From contig NZ_JAHEBV010000001.1 in the NCBI RefSeq assembly GCF_024642085.1, positions 62,001-126,000 of the forward strand: DNA of 64,000 bases, in the 5' to 3' direction. Made by a program: the position numbers and the translations under genes. This DNA is from Novosphingobium sp. Lineage in GTDB: Bacteria; Pseudomonadota; Alphaproteobacteria; Sphingomonadales; Sphingomonadaceae. This document shows, in pieces, positions 46,870-54,814 of this stretch; within the stretch, counting starts at the first letter, position 1; every line of letters starts with the position of its first letter. A model generated the notes under the pieces. The model ran no database searches. It was not told where the DNA came from and was given only the letters and a program-made list of their open reading frames with translations.

Positions 46870-47810
46870 ACGAGGAACGCATGCCTGAACCGGCGCACAC
46901 CCCCGCGCCGAACGAGCCTCGTCCCGGGGAAGATCGCCAGCATCCGATCAAGGTGGAAGGCCTGCGCAATTGCTTTGACGATCACGTGATCCACGACAAC
47001 CTGTCGCTGACCGTCAACAAGGGTGAAATCCTGGGCGTGGTCGGCGGATCGGGCACCGGCAAATCGGTCCTGATGCGCTCTATCATCGGGCTTCAGATAC
47101 CGCAGGCAGGCCATATCACCGTGCTGGGCGATGATATTACCTCGGCCGAAGATGACGAGGATATCGACATTCGCAGCCGCTGGGGCGTGCTGTTTCAGGG
47201 CGGCGCGCTGTTTTCTACGCTGACGGTTGCGGAAAACGTCGAAGTGCCGCTGCGCGAGTTCTATCCCGAAATCGATGACAACCTGCGGCATGAAATCGCG
47301 CGTTTCAAGGTCAAGCTATCCGGCCTGCCGCCTGAAGCGGCGTCCAAGTATCCGTCCGAACTGTCGGGCGGGATGCGCAAGCGCGCCGGCCTGGCGCGCG
47401 CACTGGCCCTCGACCCGGAACTGTTGTTCCTGGACGAGCCCACCGCCGGTCTTGATCCGATCGGTGCGGCGGCTTTCGATGATCTGATCGGCGAACTGCA
47501 AGACACGCTGGGCCTGACCGTGTTCCTGATCACGCACGATCTTGATACCCTGTACGAGATTTGTGACCGGGTCGCCGTGCTGGCCGACAAGCATGTGATC
47601 GCAGTCGATACGATCCCCAATCTGCTTAAGCTGGATCACCCGTGGATCCAGGAATATTTCAACGGCCCGCGCGGACGCGCGGCACAAGCAGCACAGGATC
47701 GCGGCCGCGCTGCGCAGGCGGCACAGGACCGGGCAAACGCTGTCAAGACACGTCATGCGCCTTCGCCAGACGCCAAAGCGATGGACAAGCAAACGGGCAG
47801 GGGGGCATAA
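46866..47810 (+). CDS. mlaF: MlaF-family ABC transporter ATPase
   Basis: This ATPase powers the Mla lipid transporter. The 314-residue protein has Walker A GGSGTGKS, the Q-loop FQGGALFSTLTVAENV, the signature LSGGMRKRAGLARALA, Walker B LLFLDEPTAGLDP and the H-loop LITHDLDT. The C-terminal tail beyond about residue 268 contains a 10-residue tandem duplication (GRAAQAAQDR twice) and basic residues. Its N-terminal 25 residues are a Pro/Glu-rich extension. Confidence 0.94.
   Translation: MNEERMPEPAHTPAPNEPRPGEDRQHPIKVEGLRNCFDDHVIHDNLSLTVNKGEILGVVGGSGTGKSVLMRSIIGLQIPQAGHITVLGDDITSAEDDEDIDIRSRWGVLFQGGALFSTLTVAENVEVPLREFYPEIDDNLRHEIARFKVKLSGLPPEAASKYPSELSGGMRKRAGLARALALDPELLFLDEPTAGLDPIGAAAFDDLIGELQDTLGLTVFLITHDLDTLYEICDRVAVLADKHVIAVDTIPNLLKLDHPWIQEYFNGPRGRAAQAAQDRGRAAQAAQDRANAVKTRHAPSPDAKAMDKQTGRGA
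47673..47732 (+). repeat. 30-bp tandem duplication in mlaF
   Basis: Two adjacent 30-bp units (47673-47702 and 47703-47732) each encode GRAAQAAQDR. They differ at several third codon positions, so the duplication is not recent and the peptide sequence seems kept. Confidence 0.85.
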
Positions 47811-47819
47811 GGCAAGCCA

Positions 47820-48758
47820 ATGGAAACCAGAGCCAATCATGTCTGGGTGGGGGCAGTCACCCTGGCCTTGCTGGCGATTGTCGCCGCCTTCGTGATCTGG
47901 ATCGCGCGGCTGGGTGAAGGCAACCTCAACGAATACGACATCTTCTTCAAGCAATCGGTCGATGGCCTGTCCAAGGGATCAGGGGTGACCTTTTCCGGGG
48001 TTCCAGTGGGCCAGGTCCAGAAGATCGAGTTGTGGGAAAAAGACCCCAGCTTCGTGCGGGTGCGCATCGCGATCGATAATGGCGTGCCGATCCTTCAGGG
48101 CGTGACCGCCACGATGCAGGGCAGTTTTACCGGGGTGTCGAACATCCAGCTGGAAGGTGCCGTCAAGGGCGCGCCGCCGCTGACCGAGCCGGGTCCGGAA
48201 GGCGCCCCGGTGATCCCTACCAAGCGCGGGGGCCTGGGCGAACTGCTCAATTCAGCGCCGGTCCTGCTGGAACGACTGGCCACCCTGACCGAACGGCTGA
48301 CGCTGGTCCTGTCCGACAGTAACCAGAAATCGATCCAGAACATCCTGGCAAATACCGACCGGCTGACCAACAGCGTGGCCAATGCCTCGCCCCAGTTCGA
48401 ACGGTCGATGGCCGAACTGCAGGTGACCCTGGTCCAGGCGCGCCAGTCCCTGGCCGCGTTTGAACGCGTGGCCGATTCAACCGACAAACTGGTCAACGGC
48501 GAAGGGCAAAGTCTGGCGGCATCGCTGCGCAAGACGCTCAAGTCTGCGCAGGGCGCGGCAGATCAGCTGGAACTGACCATGAAGGACGTCAAGCCGGTCA
48601 CCAAGCAGCTGAGCGAATCGACCTTGCCCGCTGCCGAAGCGGCAATCCGCGATCTGCGCGCCACCACCCGCGCGCTGCGCGACGTGACCGAAAAGATCGA
48701 CGAAAAGGGCGCCGGCGGCCTGCTCGGCGGGGACAAGCTGCCGGACTACAAGCCATGA
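47820..48758 (+). CDS. mlaD: MCE-domain lipid-transport protein (MlaD-like)
   Basis: The 312-residue periplasmic substrate-binding subunit has one N-terminal membrane helix (residues about 10-30) and a single MCE domain (about 38-115: YDIFFKQSVDGLSKGSGVTFSGVPVGQV). A long helical C-terminal half (about 140-300) is likely to form a coiled-coil tube or needle. E. coli MlaD is shorter (183 residues), so this is closer to the long alphaproteobacterial/Mce-like form. Confidence 0.93.
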   Translation: METRANHVWVGAVTLALLAIVAAFVIWIARLGEGNLNEYDIFFKQSVDGLSKGSGVTFSGVPVGQVQKIELWEKDPSFVRVRIAIDNGVPILQGVTATMQGSFTGVSNIQLEGAVKGAPPLTEPGPEGAPVIPTKRGGLGELLNSAPVLLERLATLTERLTLVLSDSNQKSIQNILANTDRLTNSVANASPQFERSMAELQVTLVQARQSLAAFERVADSTDKLVNGEGQSLAASLRKTLKSAQGAADQLELTMKDVKPVTKQLSESTLPAAEAAIRDLRATTRALRDVTEKIDEKGAGGLLGGDKLPDYKP

Positions 48759-48778
48759 TCACGATACGGAGTATTTCC

Positions 48779-49378
48779 ATGCCTTCCGCCCGGTCCGTTT
48801 CGCTTCGTCTGGCTGCGCTGTTGCCGGCCCTGCTGCTGTCGGGCTGCCTGGGTCTGGGTGGAGGAAAACCGCCGCCGACTTTGCTGCGGTTAAGCGCGGA
48901 TCAGCCAGCGCCGGTCGGCGTTGCGGTTTCGGGCACGCCCGCAAACGCGCTGTCGATTGCCGAACCTGAAGTGGACAAACAGCTGGCCGCGATGCGGGTG
49001 CCGGTGCGGGTCGGCGAAACGGACATTGCCTATCTCAAGAACGCACAGTGGGTGGAACGGCCCGCCCGCCAGTTCCGGTCATTGCTGGCCGAAACGGTCC
49101 GCGCTGGCAGTAAAGGCCTGGTGTTCGAGGATGACCAGCCGGTCCCCGCAAGTGGGCGGCGGCTGGGCGGCAAGCTGATCGACATGGGGTATGACGCGCG
49201 CACATCCAGCGTTGTGGTGCGCTATGATGCGTTGCTCAGCGGCCCGCGCGATGCGGTGACCCTGCGCCGGTTCGAAGCGGTGGTTCCGGGCGTGCAGGCC
49301 AAGCCCGAAGCGGTCGGCGCGGCGCTGAACCGCGCAGCCAACCAGGTCGCGGCCGAGGTTGCGGCCTGGGTGGGGTGA
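48779..49378 (+). CDS. ABC-type transport auxiliary lipoprotein (PqiC-like)
   Basis: The 199-residue lipoprotein has a signal sequence with lipobox LLLSGC (Cys22). The following domain (LRLSADQPAPVGVAVSG, VDKQLAAMRVPVRVGETDIAYLKNAQWVERPARQF) fits the ABC-type auxiliary family that ends MCE operons and anchors the complex at the outer membrane, like PqiC. ATG 48779 has CGGAG seven bases upstream; ATG 48755 overlaps the mlaD stop (ATGA) and would add eight residues. Confidence 0.88.
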   Translation: MPSARSVSLRLAALLPALLLSGCLGLGGGKPPPTLLRLSADQPAPVGVAVSGTPANALSIAEPEVDKQLAAMRVPVRVGETDIAYLKNAQWVERPARQFRSLLAETVRAGSKGLVFEDDQPVPASGRRLGGKLIDMGYDARTSSVVVRYDALLSGPRDAVTLRRFEAVVPGVQAKPEAVGAALNRAANQVAAEVAAWVG

Positions 49379-49404
49379 CCTTTCGGTCCAACCGCAAGGT
49401 TCGT

Positions 49405-49596
49405 ATGACGCGGCTGTTTTGCCTCGTTTTGTTGTTTTGCACGGCAGGCTGCTTTGCAGTACCCGACGAAACTGGCGGAAACGAGCCATCGGACGCTGTA
49501 TCCGTTGCTGTCACGTTGGCGCGGCCGGATGGTTCGCTTGGCACTTTTGCGGGAGGAATTTCGGCGGGCGTAGATGCTATTGCGCTGAAAATTTGA
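49405..49596 (+). CDS. Small lipoprotein (63 aa), unknown
   Basis: The short frame has AAGG about five bases before ATG 49405 and a good lipobox LFCTAGC (Cys16). About 45 mature residues follow (AVPDETGGNEPSDAVSV..., ending ISAGVDAIALKI). It lies 26 bases after the auxiliary lipoprotein gene and may be a last member of the Mla operon. No family is recognised. It ends directly against the convergent ATP12 gene. Confidence 0.55.
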   Translation: MTRLFCLVLLFCTAGCFAVPDETGGNEPSDAVSVAVTLARPDGSLGTFAGGISAGVDAIALKI

Positions 49597-50292
49597 TCAA
49601 AGCTGTGCCGCCTGCGCAAAACCCATTACCGAACTGAAAATTGCCAGCCGCCTAAAGCGGCGCTCCTCAGCTTCCCAATCCTTGCCCCACAGGTCGGCCT
49701 GCCAATCTTCTTCAAGGTTGGCGGCAGCCCACAGCGCCTCTGCATCTGCGCCCGGCTCAAGCGCCGCCAGGCCGATGACCAGCGACGCCGCCAGCGATGC
49801 CATGGTGTTAAGCGCGGAGAGTACGAAATCGTCCTGCGCCGCCAGCACCGCGTGCAGCCGGGCCAGCGTAGCAGGCGGCTGGGGGCGGTGGATCACGCCG
49901 GCGATACGTTCAAAATGAACATCGTACCGCGCTTCTGCAGCCGACAGCAGCGGCTCCCAGACTTCAGCCTGACGCTCGTGCAAAGGCTCGCCAGCGTCGG
50001 CGCGGTAGCACAGCGTGTCGCCTTCGGCGAAACGCATCAGCGCGGTGATTGAGGCGTCGCGATCGGGGCCGATCACGTCGATGGCAAAATCGGCCATGTC
50101 GCGCAGGATGAACCCGGCAGGGTCGATCTGTTCGCCCTGCCTGGCCCATTCGTCGGCCAGCGCCTCGGCCAGGCCCGGGCTGGGGACGATCTGGGCCCGC
50201 CCGCCCTGGCTCTTGACGCCCCGGCCGTCGAGCATGACCTGCCAGCCACCCGGCACGGCGGCGATGGTGACGGCCGCATAGAAGCGCTTCAT
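49597..50292 (-). CDS. ATP12-family F1-ATPase assembly chaperone
   Basis: ATP12 proteins bind the F1 alpha subunit during ATP synthase assembly in mitochondria and alphaproteobacteria. The 231-residue protein opens with RFYAAVTIAAVPGGWQVMLDGRGVKS and has LADEWARQGEQIDPAGF and a helical C-terminal half with NTMASLAASLVIGLA. It is the last gene of a six-gene minus-strand operon and overlaps the preceding small gene by four bases. Confidence 0.92.
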   Translation of the reverse strand: MKRFYAAVTIAAVPGGWQVMLDGRGVKSQGGRAQIVPSPGLAEALADEWARQGEQIDPAGFILRDMADFAIDVIGPDRDASITALMRFAEGDTLCYRADAGEPLHERQAEVWEPLLSAAEARYDVHFERIAGVIHRPQPPATLARLHAVLAAQDDFVLSALNTMASLAASLVIGLAALEPGADAEALWAAANLEEDWQADLWGKDWEAEERRFRRLAIFSSVMGFAQAAQL

Positions 50293-50501
50293 CGCGGCGG
50301 CGATTTCCAGCGCTTGGCCAGCAGCAGCGGCGCGACAAACAGATCGACAAAGCCGACGATCAGGAAGGCATAGCCCGCGATCACCGGCAGGTCGATCCGG
50401 CGCGCGACCACCAGCAGGCCCAGCAAGGCAAAGAAGGCCCCGCTCAGCCGCAGCAGTTGCAGGACGATAAAGCGCTGTTTGGCGGGATCGGGTGTGTTCA
50501 T
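50289..50501 (-). CDS. Small two-helix membrane protein (70 aa)
   Basis: The 70-residue protein has two hydrophobic segments (about 16-33 and 39-60) joined by a short loop with RRIDLP, and a basic end KRWKSPPR. It overlaps its neighbours on both sides by ATGA, a strong sign that it is translated. No function is known; its gene order with ATP12 and a HAD phosphatase is the only clue. Confidence 0.75.
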   Translation of the reverse strand: MNTPDPAKQRFIVLQLLRLSGAFFALLGLLVVARRIDLPVIAGYAFLIVGFVDLFVAPLLLAKRWKSPPR

Positions 50502-51151
50502 GACAAAAGCTCCAGCAAATGGGATGGGGACGTGGCGATGGCCTGCGCGCCGGCGGCTTGCAGTTCCTGCGGCGAATGATAGCCCCAGTCTACCCCGATG
50601 GCGCGCACGCCGATGGTCTGCGCCATGGCCACATCGTACTGTGTATCGCCGATCATTACCGTATCGGCAGGCAGGGCCAGGCAATCGTCCATGGCGGCTT
50701 CAAGCATGGCCGGGTGCGGTTTGGACGGGTGACGGTCGGCCGTTTGCAGCGTCGCGAACAGGTGGGACAAGCCGTGGCTGGCAAGGCAGTGGCTCAATCC
50801 GCGATCGCTTTTTCCGGTGGCGACACCCAATGTCCAGCCCTGGCTGTGCAGCGCAGCCAGCAGATCGGCAATCCCGTCGTACAGTGGTTCGACCAGAGCG
50901 CCGCTTTCGCGGGTCTGACGGAAGGAATCGCGGTACAGCCGGTCGACTTCGGTCCGCGCCGTTTCGCTCGCTTGCGGGATCAGCAGGCGGATCGCTTGCG
51001 GCAGGCTGAGGCCGACGGCCCGGCGCACGGCGTGGCGATCGGGCGCAGGCAGTCCGGCGCCGGCAAAGGCGGCGTCCATCGCGTTGCAGACTGCCGCCTG
51101 GCCATCGACCAGGGTGCCATCGCAATCGAACACGGCCAGCCGCACGGTCAT
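50498..51151 (-). CDS. HAD-superfamily hydrolase (phosphoglycolate phosphatase-like)
   Basis: The 217-residue protein has the four HAD motifs: DCDGTLVDG, the Thr/Ser motif GVATGKSD, a Lys in PSKPHPAML and GDTQYDVAMA. A helical cap lies between motifs I and II. It resembles Gph-type phosphatases that clear 2-phosphoglycolate, but substrate cannot be fixed from sequence. Start and stop overlap both neighbours by ATGA. Confidence 0.88.
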   Translation of the reverse strand: MTVRLAVFDCDGTLVDGQAAVCNAMDAAFAGAGLPAPDRHAVRRAVGLSLPQAIRLLIPQASETARTEVDRLYRDSFRQTRESGALVEPLYDGIADLLAALHSQGWTLGVATGKSDRGLSHCLASHGLSHLFATLQTADRHPSKPHPAMLEAAMDDCLALPADTVMIGDTQYDVAMAQTIGVRAIGVDWGYHSPQELQAAGAQAIATSPSHLLELLS

Positions 51152-51756
51152 GCGCCGCCTCCCAGTGCGCGCATCAGCTGCGCGATGGCGGGTGATCCTT
51201 CGGCTTCCAGCCCGTCGGCAGCGCGGGCGCGGTCGGCGGCGCCCTTGTTCTGGCTGAGTTTGAGCGTTTCGCGCCAGGCCACCACTTCCACCTCGAAGCC
51301 GACGATGCTTGCCAGCAGGCCGCGCTTTCTTGCGGGGGAAAGCTTGTCCATGGTCCACCGTTCGCCTTCGCTGACGCGGGCTTCGTGCTTGTCCGACAAG
51401 GCCGTGACCTGGCCCAGCAGGCCGTCATCGTCCATTTGCCGGACCCGGCCTTCCAGTTCCAGCGCGGCATAGTTCCAGGTGGGAACCTGATCGGGATCGG
51501 CGTACCAGCGCGGGCTGACATAGCCGTCCGGGCCATTGACCACGACCAGCACGGTCGCCCCGTCCAGGTTCCGGGTCAGCGCATTGCCCCGCGCAAGGTG
51601 GAACTGCACCGCGCCGTCACCTGTATAGAGCAGCGGCACATGGGCAACGCGCGGGCCATCGGGCGTCAAGGCGAACACCATACCGAAGCCGATCTCTTCC
51701 AGCATGGTTTCAAGCAGGGGCCGGTCGTGGTGGCGAAAGGCGCAATTGGGATGCAC
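51148..51756 (-). CDS. PaiB-like FMN-binding protein
   Basis: The 202-residue protein matches the FMN_bind_2/PaiB family: MHPNCAFRHHD at the start, FHLARGNALTR, YVSPRWYADPDQVPTWNY and VGFEVEVVAWRETLKLSQNK. PaiB was described as a negative regulator of protease and sporulation genes in Bacillus; the split-barrel fold binds flavin or heme, and a regulatory role here is not shown. It overlaps the HAD gene by four bases and follows the pseudouridine synthase by 15 bases. Confidence 0.88.
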   Translation of the reverse strand: MHPNCAFRHHDRPLLETMLEEIGFGMVFALTPDGPRVAHVPLLYTGDGAVQFHLARGNALTRNLDGATVLVVVNGPDGYVSPRWYADPDQVPTWNYAALELEGRVRQMDDDGLLGQVTALSDKHEARVSEGERWTMDKLSPARKRGLLASIVGFEVEVVAWRETLKLSQNKGAADRARAADGLEAEGSPAIAQLMRALGGGA

Positions 51757-51771
51757 AGCGCGTGACTTCTT

Positions 51772-52935
51772 CTATTTGCCCGCAGCGGGTTTGGGCGAAC
51801 CCTTGCCCTTGGTCGGGCCGCGCTTCTTCAGCGGCTTGTCCTCGGCCGGACCGCGTGACCGGCGTTCGCCCCGGCGTTCCTTGCGGACCTGCTTGGCGTG
51901 GGCCTTGGCCTGCTGTTTCAGCACCTCGCGCGGGGGCGGGGGAGGTGCCTGGGGCAGCCGCGCGCCGTCTGCCGGATCAAAGCCCAGGCTGTCCATACTG
52001 GCGGCAAAATGTTCGGGCAGATCGGCCGTCACATCGATTGCCCTGGCATCGCCCGGCTGGTCGATCAGCAGGCGGCGAGCGTGAAGGTGCATTTTGCGGC
52101 TGATACTGCCCGAAAGGAACGCGTCCTGCCCGCCGTATTTTCCGTCGCCCACGATCGGGTGACCGATCGCTGCCATATGGACGCGCAGCTGATGCGTGCG
52201 CCCGGTCAGCGGTTGCAGCTCGACCCAGGCGGCGCGGTTGCCGGCCCGGTCAACTACGCGGTAGCGGGTGCGCGCGGACTGGCCCTGTTCGCTTTCGTCG
52301 ACCATCATCTTTTCGCCGCCGGTGCCGGGCTGCTTGCCCAGCGGAAGTTCGATCAGCCCGTCATCGATGTCAGGCACGCCGATCACCAGCGCCCAATAGA
52401 TCTTGCGCGCCGAACGGCCTGAGAAATGCTTGGAAAAATAGGCCGCACTCCCCGGGGTGCGGGCGATCAGCAGGACGCCGGATGTATCCTTGTCCAGCCG
52501 GTGGACCAGCCGCGGGCGCGGTTCATCGTCCCCGGCATAGGCATCCAGCAACCCGTCGACATGGGCATAGGTGCCGCTGCCGCCCTGCGTCGCCAGGCCC
52601 GGCGGCTTGTTCAGCACCAGCGCGGCGGGCGTCTTCACGATCAGCATCGTTTCGGCAAGCGCAGTCTGCTCGGCCGTAAGCGGCTTGCGTTCACGCACCC
52701 GTTTGCCTTTTTCCGGCGCCTCGCCGCCGGGCGGGACGCGAATGATCTGTCCCGCCGCGATCCGGTCGGCCACGTCGGCGCGCTTGCCGTCCAGCCGGAT
52801 CTGCCCGGTGCGCGCCCAGCGGCTGACCGTGGCAAAGCCCACTTGCGGCATATGGCGCTTGAACCAGCGGTCCAGCCGCGCCCCATCATCGTCGGCTCCG
52901 ACCGTAAACTGGCGGACGCTGTCGGCCGGTTTCAT
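51772..52935 (-). CDS. RluA-family pseudouridine synthase with basic tail
   Basis: The 387-residue enzyme has an S4 domain (about 15-70), the RluA catalytic domain with Asp148 in HRLDKDTSG and the LTGRTHQLRVHMAAIGHP motif. It is closest in form to RluC (23S positions 955/2504/2580) but the target is not certain. A long Lys/Arg/Pro tail of about 60 residues (from 325) is typical of sphingomonad versions and may bind RNA. It overlaps crcB by ATGA. This is the second RluA-type enzyme in the window after RluD. Confidence 0.92.
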   Translation of the reverse strand: MKPADSVRQFTVGADDDGARLDRWFKRHMPQVGFATVSRWARTGQIRLDGKRADVADRIAAGQIIRVPPGGEAPEKGKRVRERKPLTAEQTALAETMLIVKTPAALVLNKPPGLATQGGSGTYAHVDGLLDAYAGDDEPRPRLVHRLDKDTSGVLLIARTPGSAAYFSKHFSGRSARKIYWALVIGVPDIDDGLIELPLGKQPGTGGEKMMVDESEQGQSARTRYRVVDRAGNRAAWVELQPLTGRTHQLRVHMAAIGHPIVGDGKYGGQDAFLSGSISRKMHLHARRLLIDQPGDARAIDVTADLPEHFAASMDSLGFDPADGARLPQAPPPPPREVLKQQAKAHAKQVRKERRGERRSRGPAEDKPLKKRGPTKGKGSPKPAAGK

Positions 52936-53324
52936 GCTGCCACCCGCATCAGGCCAAGGCCGATGAAGAGGCCAATCACGCCGCCGATCACGGACAGGGC
53001 GGCATAAAGCGCGGCCATGCCGTGCGATCCGCGCTGGATCATGCCAAACAGTTCAAGGCTGAAGGCGGAAAAGGTAGTAAAGCCGCCCAGCATGCCCACA
53101 CCCAGCAGCAGACGCCACTGTTCTCCCCCTTGGCCGTGGCGGGCCAGCCATCCCGCCAGCAGCCCCATGGCCAGGCTTCCGGCCAGATTGACGGTCAGCG
53201 TGGGCCAGGGAAAAGGATAGCCCGCCGTACCGATCAGCCGGCCGACGCCGTAGCGCAGCCAGGCGCCAAAACCGCCGCCAATCGCGACGGCAAGCGAGGA
53301 TGAAAGAAAACTTGGCGGGTTCAT
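52932..53324 (-). CDS. crcB: Fluoride ion channel CrcB/Fluc
   Basis: CrcB expels fluoride as a dual-topology dimer. The 130-residue protein has four membrane segments with GGGFGAWLRY, the conserved Asn in TLTVNLAGSLAMG and GFTTFSAFS (Phe box residues). It is the first gene of a six-gene minus-strand operon. No fluoride riboswitch was recognised upstream. Confidence 0.92.
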   Translation of the reverse strand: MNPPSFLSSSLAVAIGGGFGAWLRYGVGRLIGTAGYPFPWPTLTVNLAGSLAMGLLAGWLARHGQGGEQWRLLLGVGMLGGFTTFSAFSLELFGMIQRGSHGMAALYAALSVIGGVIGLFIGLGLMRVAA

Positions 53325-53539
53325 GCACAGCGCCTTAGCGGGGGATGGGCGCCGTTACCAGTTGCCGCGTTTTGCCATGCAAATGCTTGCACAGCCCCCG
53401 ACTCTCTGCTAGCCGCCCGCCGGTTAGAGCCGTTCCCACGGGGATTCGGCGCTTTTCCGTCTTTCTATTTAGAAGGCGCACCCCCGCACCATTTGCAGCG
53501 GGGCTCTGGTCTTTTGGTTTAATTGAGGTGTTTCGGTTT
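53325..53539. promoter_or_regulatory. Divergent crcB / rpsU gap with leader hairpin
   Basis: This 215-bp region contains no gene. It should hold the promoters for crcB and rpsU. A hairpin CCCCGC...GCGGGG (53482-53503) with a 10-base loop lies 37 bases upstream of the rpsU start and is followed by a T-rich run (TCTTTTGGTTT), so it could act as an attenuator or leader structure. GAGGTG at 53525-53530 is the rpsU ribosome-binding site. Confidence 0.45.
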
Positions 53540-53746
53540 ATGCAAATTCTCGTCCGCGACAACAACGTCGAACAGGCTCTCCGCGCGCTTAAGAAGAAGC
53601 TGCAGCGTGAAGGCGTGTACCGCGAGATGAAGCTGCGCCGTCACTATGAAAAGCCGTCGGAAAAGCGCGCCCGCGAAAAGGCTGCCGCCGTTCGCCGCGC
53701 CCGCAAGATGGAGCGCAAGCGGATGGAGCGTGACGGCGTCAAGTAA
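53540..53746 (+). CDS. rpsU: 30S ribosomal protein S21
   Basis: The 68-residue basic protein begins [21 protein letters not shown] and continues with [19 protein letters not shown], the standard S21 sequence. S21 binds late to the 30S platform near the anti-Shine-Dalgarno. It starts at ATG 53540 and is closed by a terminator, thus monocistronic. Confidence 0.97.
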   Translation: MQILVRDNNVEQALRALKKKLQREGVYREMKLRRHYEKPSEKRAREKAAAVRRARKMERKRMERDGVK

Positions 53747-53790
53747 GACCCGTCGAGTCCCGCTTGAACCCAAGCGACTGTTGAGCCAAG

Positions 53791-53818
53791 AGGGCGCGGA
53801 CACAACCCGCGCCCTTTT
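53791..53818 (+). terminator. Intrinsic terminator of rpsU
   Basis: AGGGCGCGG and CCGCGCCCT form a perfect 9-bp stem with a seven-base loop, followed by TTTTCG. Confidence 0.88.
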
Positions 53819-53845
53819 CGCTGCGCCTTACTCAGGATGGCCCGC

Positions 53846-54433
53846 ATGACCGAGATTACCCGCGTTCCGCTTCAGCCGATTGCCAAGGGCGCCCTGGGCA
53901 AATTGTGGCTGGGCGTTGCCGCCGCCGCGCTGGCCGCCGGCGGCCTGGCCTGGGCGACCCTGCCCGCCGGGGTCAAGGTTGACGTGGTCAAGGAAGGCAC
54001 CGGGCCCAACCCAACCCGCGACCAGGTGGTGTGGATCAAGTATACCGGCAAGCTGGCTGACGGGAAAGAGTTCGACAAATCGCCCGAACGCAATTTCCCG
54101 ATCCCCGGCGTCCTGCCCGAAGGCGTGCCCAATGTGGTCAGCGGCTTCGTTCCTGGCTTTACCGAAGGCCTGCTGAAAATGAAGGAAGGCGGCAGCTATG
54201 TCCTCCACATTCCGGCGGACAAGGGCTATGGCGCTACTCCTCCCGAAGGATCGCCGATCCCGCCCAATGCGGACCTGACCTTTGACGTCGAACTGATCGA
54301 CATCATGTCGCGCGAAGAAGCCGAAGGCAAAATAGCAGCGGCCCAGCAGATCATGCAGCAGATGCAGGCGAAACAGGGCGGCGGCAAAGGCGCTCCGCAA
54401 GGCGCGCCTCAGGGCATGCCGCAGCCGCAATAG
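53846..54433 (+). CDS. FKBP-type peptidyl-prolyl isomerase, membrane-anchored
   Basis: The 195-residue protein has an N-terminal hydrophobic helix (about 18-40) that would place the isomerase domain in the periplasm. The FKBP domain (about 45-155) shows VWIKYTGKLADGKEFDKS, VSGFVPGFTEGLLKMKEGG, IPADKGYGATPPEGSPIPPNADLTFDVEL. The C-terminal tail is Gln/Gly/Pro-rich. ATG 53846 has AGGA about eight bases upstream; ATG 53837 overlaps that element. Confidence 0.9.
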   Translation: MTEITRVPLQPIAKGALGKLWLGVAAAALAAGGLAWATLPAGVKVDVVKEGTGPNPTRDQVVWIKYTGKLADGKEFDKSPERNFPIPGVLPEGVPNVVSGFVPGFTEGLLKMKEGGSYVLHIPADKGYGATPPEGSPIPPNADLTFDVELIDIMSREEAEGKIAAAQQIMQQMQAKQGGGKGAPQGAPQGMPQPQ

Positions 54434-54443
54434 GGGCAAGCTG

Positions 54444-54462
54444 CGGCTTGAAGCCGTTTTTC
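54444..54462 (+). terminator. Short hairpin terminator after the FKBP gene
   Basis: CGGCT-TGA-AGCCG forms a five-bp stem with a three-base loop followed by TTTTT. Small but well placed, before gatC. Confidence 0.6.
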
Positions 54463-54511
54463 GGGGGTGCTAGCGCGCCCTGACTATCCTGTCTTGAAAC
54501 GAAGGAATGCC

Positions 54512-54814
54512 ATGTCGGTCGATACCGCCACCGTGGCCAAGATCGCCTCGCTGGCCCGGATCAAGGTCAGCCAGGCCGAGGTCGAGGCCATGGTTCCAGA
54601 ACTGAACGGAATCCTCGCCTGGGTCGAACAACTGGGCGAAGTTGATGTGTCCGGCGTCGAACCGATGACTGCGGTGATCGAAAACCACCTGCGGCTGCGC
54701 GATGATGTGATCGGTGCCGATCCGTTGACCGGCGGCGGAGTGCGCGATGCCGTACTGGCCAATGCTCCGGCTGCAGAGCACGGCTTTTTCGGCGTGCCCA
54801 AGGTGATTGAATAG
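54512..54814 (+). CDS. gatC: Aspartyl/glutamyl-tRNA amidotransferase subunit C
   Basis: GatC stabilises GatA in the complex that amidates Glu-tRNA(Gln) and Asp-tRNA(Asn). The 100-residue protein begins [19 protein letters not shown] and has the typical [27 protein letters not shown] precedes ATG 54512. It is the first gene of gatCAB; its stop overlaps the gatA GTG start by one base. Confidence 0.95.
   Translation: MSVDTATVAKIASLARIKVSQAEVEAMVPELNGILAWVEQLGEVDVSGVEPMTAVIENHLRLRDDVIGADPLTGGGVRDAVLANAPAAEHGFFGVPKVIE

Noticed and set aside
53325..53420. A fluoride riboswitch upstream of crcB was expected.
   Set aside because: The minus-strand leader shows no GGCGATGG-type core or matching pseudoknot arms, so none was reported.
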